From NCBI GenBank assembly GCA_964503595.1, contig CAZDAM010000084.1, positions 1 through 14,910 of the forward strand: a stretch of DNA of 14,910 bases, read 5' to 3'. Shown piece by piece: positions 1-6,802 of this stretch; position 1 is the stretch's first letter; every line of letters begins with the position of its first letter. The position numbers and the translations under genes are program-made. The notes beneath the pieces were generated by a model. It did no database searches and was not told the origin of the DNA. It saw only the letters and a program-made list of their open reading frames with translations. This stretch comes from CAZDAM01 sp964503595 (GTDB lineage: Bacteria > Muiribacteriota > UBA6191).

Positions 1-94
1 ATTCATTTTGGGCAAGACCCCAACTGGCGGACATCTCCATCCATTCTGGATCAGATGAGAGGCTGGAAGCACCCTGGGCCTGCTGTGCGATCAT
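1..94 (-). CDS. Possible 5' end of a minus-strand gene, cut by the window edge
   Basis: On the minus strand an ATG at 94 opens a frame of 31 codons that reaches the window edge without a stop. An in-frame TGA sits three codons upstream (101-103), so if this is a gene it starts here. The reading begins MIAQQAQGASS and is fairly GC-rich, like the right flank. No good Shine-Dalgarno sequence precedes the ATG, and the product cannot be named from so short a piece. It would be transcribed divergently from the hydrolase at 266. A chance open frame is a real alternative. Confidence 0.35.
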   Translation of the reverse strand, partial: MIAQQAQGASSLSSDPEWMEMSASWGLAQNE

Positions 95-197
95 AGGGTG
101 TCATGAAGAGAGAAAAAAAAAACTAAAGCGATCAGGTATGATGGTGCCCGTAAGCTGACTTCAAGTAAAAAATGCATGCGATTCGCGCGCTGCGCCA

Positions 198-225
198 TTG
201 CCTTTTTTTCAATATGGATTATAAT
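198..225 (+). promoter_or_regulatory. Sigma70-like promoter for the SleB-like hydrolase gene
   Basis: TTGCCT (198-203) and a perfect TATAAT (220-225) are separated by 16 bases, about 40 bases before the ATG at 266. The extended form, TTGCCTTT then TATAATTTA, closely matches the promoter at 4919-4946. Identification rests on consensus match only. Confidence 0.5.
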
Positions 226-251
226 TTATGAAAGTTAAGTTTGATGATAGT

Positions 252-260
252 AAAGGAGGA
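252..260 (+). promoter_or_regulatory. Strong Shine-Dalgarno site for the first hydrolase
   Basis: AAAGGAGGA ends five bases before the ATG at 266. It is the strongest ribosome-binding site of the plus-strand series and fixes the start of the SleB-like protein. A 12-codon frame (228-266) runs through it and ends in a TAATG overlap with the start codon. Confidence 0.7.
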
Positions 261-265
261 CTATA

Positions 266-1270
266 ATGCTCTTGACAAGAAAACTGATATTAATACTGGT
301 TGCTGGGGGAGTTTTAACTCGCCCATATATCGCTAATGAATATTTCAGAGCGGAAGATCTGTTTGCAACCATTGAAAACAACTCTCAAACAAGCGAAAAT
401 TTAATTGCAAATAACAATGCGACAAATACACGCGTCACAGAAGCGGAAATTGACCGCATAATCTCCGAAGCTCTCAACAAAAATGGAACTAACAATTTCA
501 ATGAAGGACTGAGTCTTTTACGTCAGGCTGTTGAGAAATCAAATTTTGAAGCAGCCAAACCCCGTTATTTTCTGGCCAAACAATATCTACTCATGCTGGA
601 TAACAACACTGCTCCCCAGACAGAAAGGGAGTCTTTCTCAAGGATGGCACAGGATCACCTTGCGGCTGCTGGAGAAATGGGCGCACATGCCAAATGGACA
701 CAAAATCCCCAATGGGCAAGACATGCCAGAGAAATGCAGATAAGCGTCGGTGATGGCAACGGAGGCATTGTACTGGGAGGGCAGGACTACAATATTCTGG
801 CTCTGATCAGTGTACTTGAGGAAACAGCCTGCTCCGACGGAAGACTTGATGTGGTACAAACCATTTTCAACCGGGTAAATGACAACCAATGGCCATCGAC
901 CGTTACCGGTGTCGCTTTTCAGAGCGGGCAATTTGAGCCATTTTTTCATACCACCCCTGCCAATGTAAACACCGAAGGCAAAGCGGCCAACTTCCTTTCC
1001 CGTCAACGGGGGATGAGCTATACAGAAGCTCTAAGGGCCATACAACAGGTTAAAACCGATATGGCAAATGAAGGCAAAATGCGCCAGGCTCGTGATTTTG
1101 TCGGCGGCAGAGCTTATTTTAAAGGGGTCAGCCAGTATCGTTACCGCTATAATTCCGACCCGAGAAGAAGGCACGGCTGCAATTTCTACCATACAGAAAG
1201 AGGAGAAAACAGTGCCACTCTGCAAAGAAGAATACAAAAAGCCCCGTTACGGGTGACTGGAAGCAGTTGA
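266..1270 (+). CDS. Exported SleB-like cell-wall hydrolase with N-terminal TPR-like module
   Basis: This 334-residue protein begins with a signal peptide (basic MLLTRK, then a hydrophobic run; cleavage near residue 24). Residues about 60-155 form a helical, TPR-like module with RYFLAKQY at 100-107 and a later NPQWARHAREM segment. Both reappear in neighbouring proteins. Residues about 170-320 resemble the SleB/Hydrolase_2 family, which cuts peptidoglycan glycan strands. Supporting features are the acidic pair E185/E186, followed by FNRV at 201-204, WPSTVTGVAFQSGQF, and a C-terminal GCNFYHT in place of the usual G-N-H-x-F-Y segment. In SleB-type enzymes the glutamate at this position is catalytic. 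A strong ribosome site supports the start. The last residues (near PLRVTGSS) run into a possible repeat that starts around 1245, so the C-terminus may be altered. The hydrolase class is a good call; the exact bond cleaved is inferred. Confidence 0.85.
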   Translation: MLLTRKLILILVAGGVLTRPYIANEYFRAEDLFATIENNSQTSENLIANNNATNTRVTEAEIDRIISEALNKNGTNNFNEGLSLLRQAVEKSNFEAAKPRYFLAKQYLLMLDNNTAPQTERESFSRMAQDHLAAAGEMGAHAKWTQNPQWARHAREMQISVGDGNGGIVLGGQDYNILALISVLEETACSDGRLDVVQTIFNRVNDNQWPSTVTGVAFQSGQFEPFFHTTPANVNTEGKAANFLSRQRGMSYTEALRAIQQVKTDMANEGKMRQARDFVGGRAYFKGVSQYRYRYNSDPRRRHGCNFYHTERGENSATLQRRIQKAPLRVTGSS

Positions 1271-1450
1271 TTTACCACCTCTTAACGAAGAAATAAATTT
1301 ACCTCTCTTTCCGCACATAGCATTCCGGCACAAAAAACAGACGAAAACAAACAGGAACTTTTGTGACTTTTGCGTACCTTTATCGGCCAGAGCCTCCTGA
1401 TATAGTAGAAAAGTGCCAACTTCGGTGCTTTTTAAATGCCATGTGCGGAA
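1245..1450. repeat. Non-coding spacer with inverted-repeat ends; possible small dispersed repeat
   Basis: The 275-base gap between the first two hydrolases contains a 16-bp inverted repeat with one mismatch, TTCCGCACATAGCATT at 1309-1324 and its complement at 1435-1450. The arms are 110 bases apart and enclose a hairpin at 1409-1433. Minus-strand frames across 1254-1579 stay open for about 110 codons in Phe-rich, low-complexity sequence, and I do not call that a gene. One of these frames reads SSLRGGKSTASSHP. I associate such sequence, from memory only, with N-terminal tails on predicted prepilin-like proteins of Lentisphaerota, which would suggest a dispersed repeat. No target-site duplication is visible and the outer limits are uncertain. 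Confidence 0.4.
1409..1433 (+). terminator. Possible intrinsic terminator
   Basis: AAAAGTGCC and GGTGCTTTT can pair around the six-base loop AACTTC, with two G-U pairs, and the 3' arm ends in a T5 run. It lies about 140 bases after the first hydrolase's stop and before the next gene. The A/T-rich lower stem makes it only moderately convincing, and it may belong to the repeat that surrounds it. Confidence 0.35.
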
Positions 1451-1545
1451 TACCAGATTTACAGGAAAATATAACATCCGATTGTACGAAAAAAAGATTA
1501 AAATCAAATCCAGAAATAATGTGAAAATCAAAAAAAGGAAGAAAA

Positions 1546-2796
1546 ATGTATAAAACCTTATTGCTTGTTCTGTTATCAACGAGCATTGTTGTAAACCAGA
1601 ACTTTGCTGAAACCGAAATAGTCGATTCTTTCACGGATTTGGCGGGCAGCAACGCCCAAAGCAATCAAACGACCTCCGCTGAGGAGGCTGTTGATGCTAC
1701 TCTTCGTCAGGCCTTTGCCGCCACCGAACAGGGCGAGGGAATACACTGGTTTGAGCAGGCTATTGAAACCTCAGACTCCAAATCTGCCAAAGCTCTTTAC
1801 TTTTCAGCCAAACACTATATTGAGCTCTGCGCCAGGCCACATTCTTCAGAGGCCGGGCACAGTCCAGAGGAAAAGGAAGAATTTCGCAATCTGGCCAAAG
1901 CACAACTGGAAGAATCCGCCGCCCTCATTGACAGACATCTCGATATTTATCCCTCAAACCAGGAATGGGCGGGACATGCAGAACGGATGCTGGAAAGAGA
2001 ATTCAGCGATGTCAGCACAGGTACCAGCAGTTTAAGAAATATTGATGTGAATGCTATAAACAGTAAAAACCCCAGAATACACAGCTGGGTCGCCATGGAT
2101 ATTGAAAGTGGTGACATGGTCGGAACAAACAATCAGAACACTCGACCCCGCTCCGTTGCATCAACCATTAAACTGGCTGTAGTAAATGCCGCTTTACGCG
2201 AGGTTAAAGAGGGACGTATGAGTCTCGACGAGGTTCTGACTGTCAAAGGTCCGAATGATCAATCGTATGACGGCGAAAGAGTCGGCACGAGATTTACTGT
2301 AGCTCAGGCAATTTATGCTACATTGGTGCGCTCCTCCAACACATGCCCGAACCTGCTGGCAATCAGAATGGGAAACCTCTCCGGTACCAATCGTAAATTA
2401 CAGGAAATGGGTTACACAAATACCGCTTACAATTACCTGTCTTCCACAAGACGCACAGAGTCTGCAAGACCGGGCTCCACAGTCGTTGATATGGCTAAGG
2501 TCGCCCGTGATTTTTATAAAACCTGGCGCAATGTGCAAGGCAGCGGAAACGGTAGCGCGTGGGCCGGCTTCAGCAAGGCTAAAGATATGATTAAGGCTGA
2601 GGGACACAAAACCCTGGGCGGGAAAATCGGCTCCAACAGTCTTAGTGCCACTAACACCGGGTTATTCGAGATAAATGGACGGATTTATGCCATTGTGGTG
2701 TTCAGTGAGGCAAATGGACTGGCTAATAATTATGCTGCCGATGCCTATCTGAACAAAGCTTCTACTGATATTGCAAATGCCATTGCCGGCAGGTAA
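1546..2796 (+). CDS. Exported class A beta-lactamase/PBP-like serine hydrolase with N-terminal TPR-like module
   Basis: This 416-residue protein has a signal peptide with a likely cut after NFA (residue 21). The shared helical module follows (about 43-155), with LYFSAKHY at 84-91 and NQEWAGHAERM further on, parallel to NPQWARHAREM in the first hydrolase. The C-terminal 240 residues carry the three landmarks of the penicillin-recognising serine fold: S206-T-I-K209 (nucleophile motif), S263-S-N265 (SDN-type motif) and K360-I-G362 (KTG-type motif followed by a beta-strand). The class A E166xxLN signature is not evident where expected, so efficient beta-lactam hydrolysis is uncertain. A D,D-peptidase or structural penicillin-binding role fits as well. 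AAGGAAG upstream of the ATG supports the start. The module argues for a role shared with its neighbours rather than ordinary antibiotic resistance. Confidence 0.85.
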   Translation: MYKTLLLVLLSTSIVVNQNFAETEIVDSFTDLAGSNAQSNQTTSAEEAVDATLRQAFAATEQGEGIHWFEQAIETSDSKSAKALYFSAKHYIELCARPHSSEAGHSPEEKEEFRNLAKAQLEESAALIDRHLDIYPSNQEWAGHAERMLEREFSDVSTGTSSLRNIDVNAINSKNPRIHSWVAMDIESGDMVGTNNQNTRPRSVASTIKLAVVNAALREVKEGRMSLDEVLTVKGPNDQSYDGERVGTRFTVAQAIYATLVRSSNTCPNLLAIRMGNLSGTNRKLQEMGYTNTAYNYLSSTRRTESARPGSTVVDMAKVARDFYKTWRNVQGSGNGSAWAGFSKAKDMIKAEGHKTLGGKIGSNSLSATNTGLFEINGRIYAIVVFSEANGLANNYAADAYLNKASTDIANAIAGR

Positions 2797-2844
2797 AAAA
2801 AAGCATATAAGAGCAAATAAAAACGATTTTAAGGCCATTCTAAT

Positions 2845-2869
2845 CACAGCCGGATAAGAACCGGCTGTG
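2845..2869 (+). terminator. Perfect 9-bp stem-loop after the serine hydrolase gene
   Basis: CACAGCCGG and CCGGCTGTG pair perfectly around the loop ATAAGAA, 49 bases after the stop at 2796. No T-run follows, so it is either a terminator helped by another factor or a 3'-end stabilising hairpin. It separates the serine hydrolase from the decayed region that follows. Confidence 0.5.
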
Positions 2870-2887
2870 TGTGCTTCAGGGGATATT

Positions 2888-3258
2888 TTGCGTTTATTTT
2901 TGATATTAAGCATCAGCGTTTGTCAGGCTGCAAATAGTGCGCAGCGGTTCCCACCGAATTTTCTCTGAACAGACAGGCCGAGCTGCGGCAGATATTTCTG
3001 GCTGAACAGCAAAATGAAGTGCCCAGCTTGATCTGACTGAAGAGTATATGAAAGCTCTGGAAAATAAGGTTTTTGACTCGAAATTAAGCATTAAAGAATT
3101 TCCCGGCAATCTTTTTTAAGGGCATGAAAAGTAAAATCAAATCCACTGATAACAGGGAATTAATTGAACACTGGCAAAAGTTCCGTATCCGACCAGCCCG
3201 TTTTTTACGCGGCCTGACAGAAGAACAGGATAGAAAAGATTTTCTTGCTTTAGCATGA
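2888..3258 (+). pseudogene. Multiply frameshifted small secreted protein
   Basis: Four consecutive readings in changing frames appear to be one broken gene of about 120 codons. A TTG start at 2888, after AGGGGAT, gives a signal-peptide-like LRLFLILSISVCQAANS and stops at 2968. A second frame carries RQAELRQIFLAEQQNEV and stops at 3036. A third reads DLTEEYMKALENKVFDSK and stops at 3119. A fourth (about 3115-3258) contains NRELIEHWQKFRIRP and ends in DFLALA. Each piece begins close to where the previous one ends, and all are charged and helical. The ATG at 3124 could instead start a separate 44-residue protein. I do not recognise the family. Confidence 0.5.
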
Positions 3259-3265
3259 TTTTTAT

Positions 3266-3864
3266 AGGAAAAACACTTTGATTGCCTTTATTGATCTGAA
3301 TATGCTGTGCATGACCAGCAATGTGTTCTGCCGTAAAATACGCAGTAGTTATCCAAAAACAGTCTGCTATGCCACCAGCGGCAATCATTCATTTCCCGGC
3401 ATGGATCAATATGAAAACATCGGTCAGTCTGAATACAGTTCTGGAACCGAAAAAACAACCCAGGAAGAACCTTTCGAAAAGGAGCAAGCTGTTAAAGGTT
3501 TTATTTTTTTGCCTTTTCACCGTATCAATTTCTGGCGATAACCCCTGCGATTTTTTAAAGCCCCTGCTGGGTAAATCCTTCGAAAATGGTGCCGATCCCT
3601 ACGATGGTATTTATCAGCATAATAACCCTTCTGTGCGTTATGTTGAACAGGTCAGAGCCATCGCCAGCAGATGCTATCTGGTAGATAATCTGCGAGTAAT
3701 GGGAACAGGAGACGACCCCATTCACAAACCGGGGTGGAGCTCCCAGCTGGTAGACACAAACAAGCTGAAAAGGGTTTACCTGATGGCCAATGATTTTCCT
3801 GTAAGAATACAGAACCACAGTTTCAACGCCGGACATTTTCAGATGCTGTTTGAATTTCATCCCG
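3266..3864 (+). repeat. 599-bp direct repeat, copy 1
   Basis: This segment matches 8591-9189 at a constant offset of 5325 bases without indels. I find five mismatches, at 3745, 3759, 3760, 3812 and 3814, giving about 99% identity. The first 479 bases appear identical. It carries the 3' half of a decayed receiver gene and the first part of a DUF4105-like gene. Both genes continue past the ends of copy 2 but not of copy 1, so copy 1 is the derived copy. There is no transposase, terminal inverted repeat or target-site duplication. Confidence 0.95.
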
Positions 3865-3875
3865 TAACAATTTGA
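3411..3875 (+). pseudogene. Truncated copy of the DUF4105-like gene
   Basis: This frame is the same as the first 151 codons of the gene at 8736, apart from three substitutions (Q/L, N/A, N/S). At the end of the 599-bp repeat it leaves the homology after FEFHP and stops within four codons (VTI, then TGA). It keeps the signal peptide and the conserved GH pair (AGHFQMLFEFH). It lacks the region with the conserved cysteine and the whole C-terminal half, so any product would be an exported but inactive fragment. The likely true start is the CTG at 3489 behind AAGGAG (3479-3484), since the ATG at 3411 has no ribosome site. Confidence 0.8.
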
Positions 3876-3888
3876 AAGGATTGTAAAC

Positions 3889-4857
3889 ATGAAAAAGGGT
3901 AAACTCTTGTTCTTGGGAATGATCATGGCCGGCCTTTGTCAGGCCGACGAATTTAATCACCCCTCATTTGAAGGGATGCAAACCGAAGGTCAGGAAATTA
4001 CTCTGACCGGCGAAATGGCGGTTAATCCGGACGAAAGAGTCAGCGCCCTGAATGACAGTGGAAATTATCAGGAAGCCTTTATCATTCTGCGCAACTCCGC
4101 ACTGGCAGACCGGAAAAATATGGACATCCGCTGCAAACTGATAGATCAATATTTCATAATGCTTGAAAATGAAAAATTTCCTCCAGAAGCCGATTTAAAG
4201 GAAATACTCGGAAATCTGCTGACTCATATCAGAATAATTCATACCCATTCTGAAACTCCGGCCGGGATAGAATTTAAAACAAATGCCCGCGAACAGCAGG
4301 AGCGCCTGCAGGAATTAGCCAAAAAAGCAAATGGTAAACTGAAACTGGCCTTTCAGGAACTGAACTCCGCCCTGCTTTCTCACCCGGCCACTGCCCCCGC
4401 TGCCCCGAACCAGCTGTCAATAGACCCCAGAGTCATATTCAGCAAAATGAAAACCGCAGCCGAAAAGGCCTTCCGGGCAAATGCCAATGTCGGGCGAGCC
4501 TGCTACAGAACCGCCGTTATGACCGCCAATGTAAACGGCATTGCCGGAGACGGACATGTCTGGCCCAGTTCAAAAAAATACCAGCACAAAAGCATGAGCA
4601 GCCTCAAAGAAGCCATTGCCGCCGGAGATCTCCTGCCGGGAATGATAATTTATGTCGGCCGTAATCCCGGCACTGATCCCAACAGCCTCAATATGGCCAA
4701 TGGGCCCCACTGGTTTACCTACGTCGGACGTGACAGTCAAGGCATAGACCGTTACTCCGATCAGTATAAAACAGACTGGACCCTGGAAGGAATGATGGGG
4801 CTTGTACCCGGTCGCAAAGTCGATGAAATTCTGGATCCCTATAGAAGAAACCGATGA
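3889..4857 (+). CDS. Exported CHAP/NlpC-like cysteine hydrolase with diverged TPR-like module
   Basis: This 322-residue protein has a signal peptide (MKKGKLLFLGMIMAGLCQA, cut before DEF). A helical region (about 45-145) resembles the N-terminal module of the neighbouring hydrolases: ALNDSGNYQEAFIILRNS, then RCKLIDQY at 81-88 in the place of RYFLAKQY. The C-terminal 140 residues look like a papain-fold amidase of the CHAP or NlpC/P60 type. C205 starts a helix (RACYRTAVM), a GDLLPGMIIYV strand follows, then H274 in GPHWFTYVG and D291 in RYSDQY, which gives a Cys-His-Asp set in the usual order. Such enzymes cut peptidoglycan peptides or the amide bond to muramic acid. GAAAGGATTG upstream supports the ATG. 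The gene begins 24 bases after the truncated DUF4105 copy. The fold is inferred from motif order and spacing. Confidence 0.7.
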   Translation: MKKGKLLFLGMIMAGLCQADEFNHPSFEGMQTEGQEITLTGEMAVNPDERVSALNDSGNYQEAFIILRNSALADRKNMDIRCKLIDQYFIMLENEKFPPEADLKEILGNLLTHIRIIHTHSETPAGIEFKTNAREQQERLQELAKKANGKLKLAFQELNSALLSHPATAPAAPNQLSIDPRVIFSKMKTAAEKAFRANANVGRACYRTAVMTANVNGIAGDGHVWPSSKKYQHKSMSSLKEAIAAGDLLPGMIIYVGRNPGTDPNSLNMANGPHWFTYVGRDSQGIDRYSDQYKTDWTLEGMMGLVPGRKVDEILDPYRRNR

Positions 4858-4880
4858 CCGATGAGAGCAGAAGATATTTA

Positions 4881-4907
4881 GAACATCTGGAACATTTCGA
4901 ACATCTC
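4881..4907 (+). repeat. Triple 9-bp direct repeat upstream of a promoter
   Basis: Three back-to-back units, GAACATCTG, GAACATTTC and GAACATCTC, end 11 bases before the -35 box at 4919. Position and regular spacing fit an activator-binding site, or iteron-like array, for the DUF1566 gene. I see no second instance in the window. Confidence 0.45.
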
Positions 4908-4918
4908 ACCACAGCATA

Positions 4919-4946
4919 TTGCTTTTCCAAATGAACCAGTTATAAT
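4919..4946 (+). promoter_or_regulatory. Sigma70-like promoter for the DUF1566/FG-GAP gene
   Basis: TTGCTT (4919-4924) and TATAAT (4941-4946) are 16 bases apart. Together with flanking bases they read TTGCTTTT, then TATAATTTA, nearly the same as the promoter at 198-225. It predicts a leader of about 70 bases before the ATG at 5025. Confidence 0.5.
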
Positions 4947-5024
4947 TTAAATCATGAAAATGGGTGGGAATTTGATTCCAAAGGTGAACAAACAGATATA
5001 TCCGGCGTACATGAGGTATGAAAA

Positions 5025-6734
5025 ATGTTTAAAAAGCTCGTATTGTTAATCGGTGTGATTATTATTTCCCGGGGCAGTTTATTTATTTGGGCAAATGAAG
5101 CGGAAAAACGTTTCTCCCTCGGGGATAATGGCGTTATTACGGATCACAAAACCGGATTGCAGTGGATGGAAGGCCCGGATAAGCCTTGCAGCTGGCAAAT
5201 GGCACAGGAATGGATTCAAAATCTTGGTGAAGGATGGAGAACCCCGACTCTACAGGAATTAAAGGAAATTTATCTGCCGGAATCCCAAAGAAAGGGACTA
5301 CACGGCGATCCCCTTTGCATAGACCCGGTATTCAAAAGAGAAAGCGCTTACTCCCTGTGGTCTGTGGCCCGCAATCATGAAACCGCCTGGATATTTGACT
5401 TCAGCCGGGGTTATGCCCACTGGATAGATCCTGTTTTTACCGGTTACTATGACAGGGCGGTGGCCATACGTAAACCGGGGAAATTGACAAAAAACAACCT
5501 TCCTGATTACCGGCTGGAATGGCTGGGACATGTTCAGATCAGAAGACCGGCCTTTCTTAGCCTGCATAAAAAAGATGCCGGTCAAGCTGAACTTTTAGTC
5601 ACCTCTTTTCAGGTTTTTGGCCGGGATCGCATATTTCGCATTCCGAATCTGAATGATAACATTGACAAGCCCTCCACATTGAAACCAGAAATTTTTGTCG
5701 AGCACAAATCCATTATCTGGCCCAATGAAATTGAACCGGTGCCGGATGAGGTTTTCGGACCTGATCACTGGTCGGTGGCCGGCGGGTTTCTGGTACCCGG
5801 TAAGGATAAGGGCAGAATTTCCATTTTAAATTGTGATAGTACCGGACAGAATATCAGAAATCATTTCGGCCTGTCTGATGGAAAATGTGTTATTCATCAT
5901 CAGGATGATATCTGGCATCTGACAGAAGAAAGGCCCGGCTGGTGGTACCATAAGATAAAATGGCTGGACATGGATGGGGACGAAGATCTCGATATTATCG
6001 GAGCAAGAGCCAAAAAGGGAATGTTCGGAAAAGACGGAGCCGAACTGTTCTGGCTGGAAAATGACAATAAAGAATTTAAGGAACATATCATTTATGAGGG
6101 GGGGGCAGATGTTAATTTTGAACTGGCCGACTTGAATAATAACGGACAACAGGAAATTATCGCCACCGAGTTTTTTGGTCGCAAACTCAGCCTTTATTAC
6201 AGGGAACCGGGAGAAAAAACCTTCAAACGACGTGTAATCGACACAGAAATCGGATCCGCCTTTGATTTAAGTCTGATTGACCTGAATGGTGATGGCAAAT
6301 TGAACATTCTGGCCACCAACCACGAGTCCGACGAAAAAGCCGCTGTCTTTGCCTATGAAATCCCGGCAGACCCCATTCAAGGAGAGTATAAAAGACATAC
6401 CCTGATGACCGGTCTTAAAACCCTGCAAACGGGAATCGGCTCTGCCTCTCCCGGAAAAGCTCTGGCTTTCCAACCCATACCCGGACAAAGTAGCGGCAAA
6501 CCATGGATTCTCGTTTCCGGAGATGGGGCTCAAAAAGCTTATCTTCTGTCCCCCCTCTCAGATGATACAAATGACTGGACATACAAATCCGCAGAAATTT
6601 ATGATGCAAAATGCACAGTAGGACAGATAGCTGTGGGAGACGTAAATGGAGATGGCAATATGGAGATATTCATCCCGGCTTATGATCGGGATTCGGTGGA
6701 GATTTTCCGTCTTTCTGTAAATAATTTAAACTAA
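5025..6734 (+). CDS. Exported DUF1566 (Lcl C-terminal) plus FG-GAP repeat protein
   Basis: This 569-residue protein has a signal peptide (cut near IWA, residue 23). Residues about 30-150 match the DUF1566/Lcl C-terminal domain: DHKTGLQWM, WRTPTLQELKEIY, YSLWSVA, IFDFSRGYAHW and RAVAIRKPG are its usual landmarks. From about residue 300 there are at least four FG-GAP/VCBS calcium-loop repeats, starting at D315 (DMDGDEDLD), D369 (DLNNNGQQE), D419 (DLNGDGKLN) and D539 (DVNGDGNME), as in extracellular beta-propellers that bind sugar or protein. No catalytic residues are apparent, and a binding or adhesion role at the cell surface is inferred. It lacks the TPR-like module found in its neighbours, but it sits among them and has its own promoter. 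Confidence 0.8.
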   Translation: MFKKLVLLIGVIIISRGSLFIWANEAEKRFSLGDNGVITDHKTGLQWMEGPDKPCSWQMAQEWIQNLGEGWRTPTLQELKEIYLPESQRKGLHGDPLCIDPVFKRESAYSLWSVARNHETAWIFDFSRGYAHWIDPVFTGYYDRAVAIRKPGKLTKNNLPDYRLEWLGHVQIRRPAFLSLHKKDAGQAELLVTSFQVFGRDRIFRIPNLNDNIDKPSTLKPEIFVEHKSIIWPNEIEPVPDEVFGPDHWSVAGGFLVPGKDKGRISILNCDSTGQNIRNHFGLSDGKCVIHHQDDIWHLTEERPGWWYHKIKWLDMDGDEDLDIIGARAKKGMFGKDGAELFWLENDNKEFKEHIIYEGGADVNFELADLNNNGQQEIIATEFFGRKLSLYYREPGEKTFKRRVIDTEIGSAFDLSLIDLNGDGKLNILATNHESDEKAAVFAYEIPADPIQGEYKRHTLMTGLKTLQTGIGSASPGKALAFQPIPGQSSGKPWILVSGDGAQKAYLLSPLSDDTNDWTYKSAEIYDAKCTVGQIAVGDVNGDGNMEIFIPAYDRDSVEIFRLSVNNLN

Positions 6735-6802
6735 TTTTACCTAACTGCTGACAATTGCAATATAACGATACTTAATCAAATTAAAATAAAAAAGAAGGTT
6801 AT

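Noticed and set aside
1247..1579. Minus-strand frame of 110 codons as a gene
   Set aside because: The sequence is Phe-rich and low-complexity, overlaps the ends of two plus-strand genes, and has no convincing ribosome site. It is treated as possible repeat sequence.
4881..4907. The 9-bp tandem repeat as a CRISPR array or replication origin
   Set aside because: The units are too short and abut without spacers, and there is no cas, rep or dnaA gene in the window.
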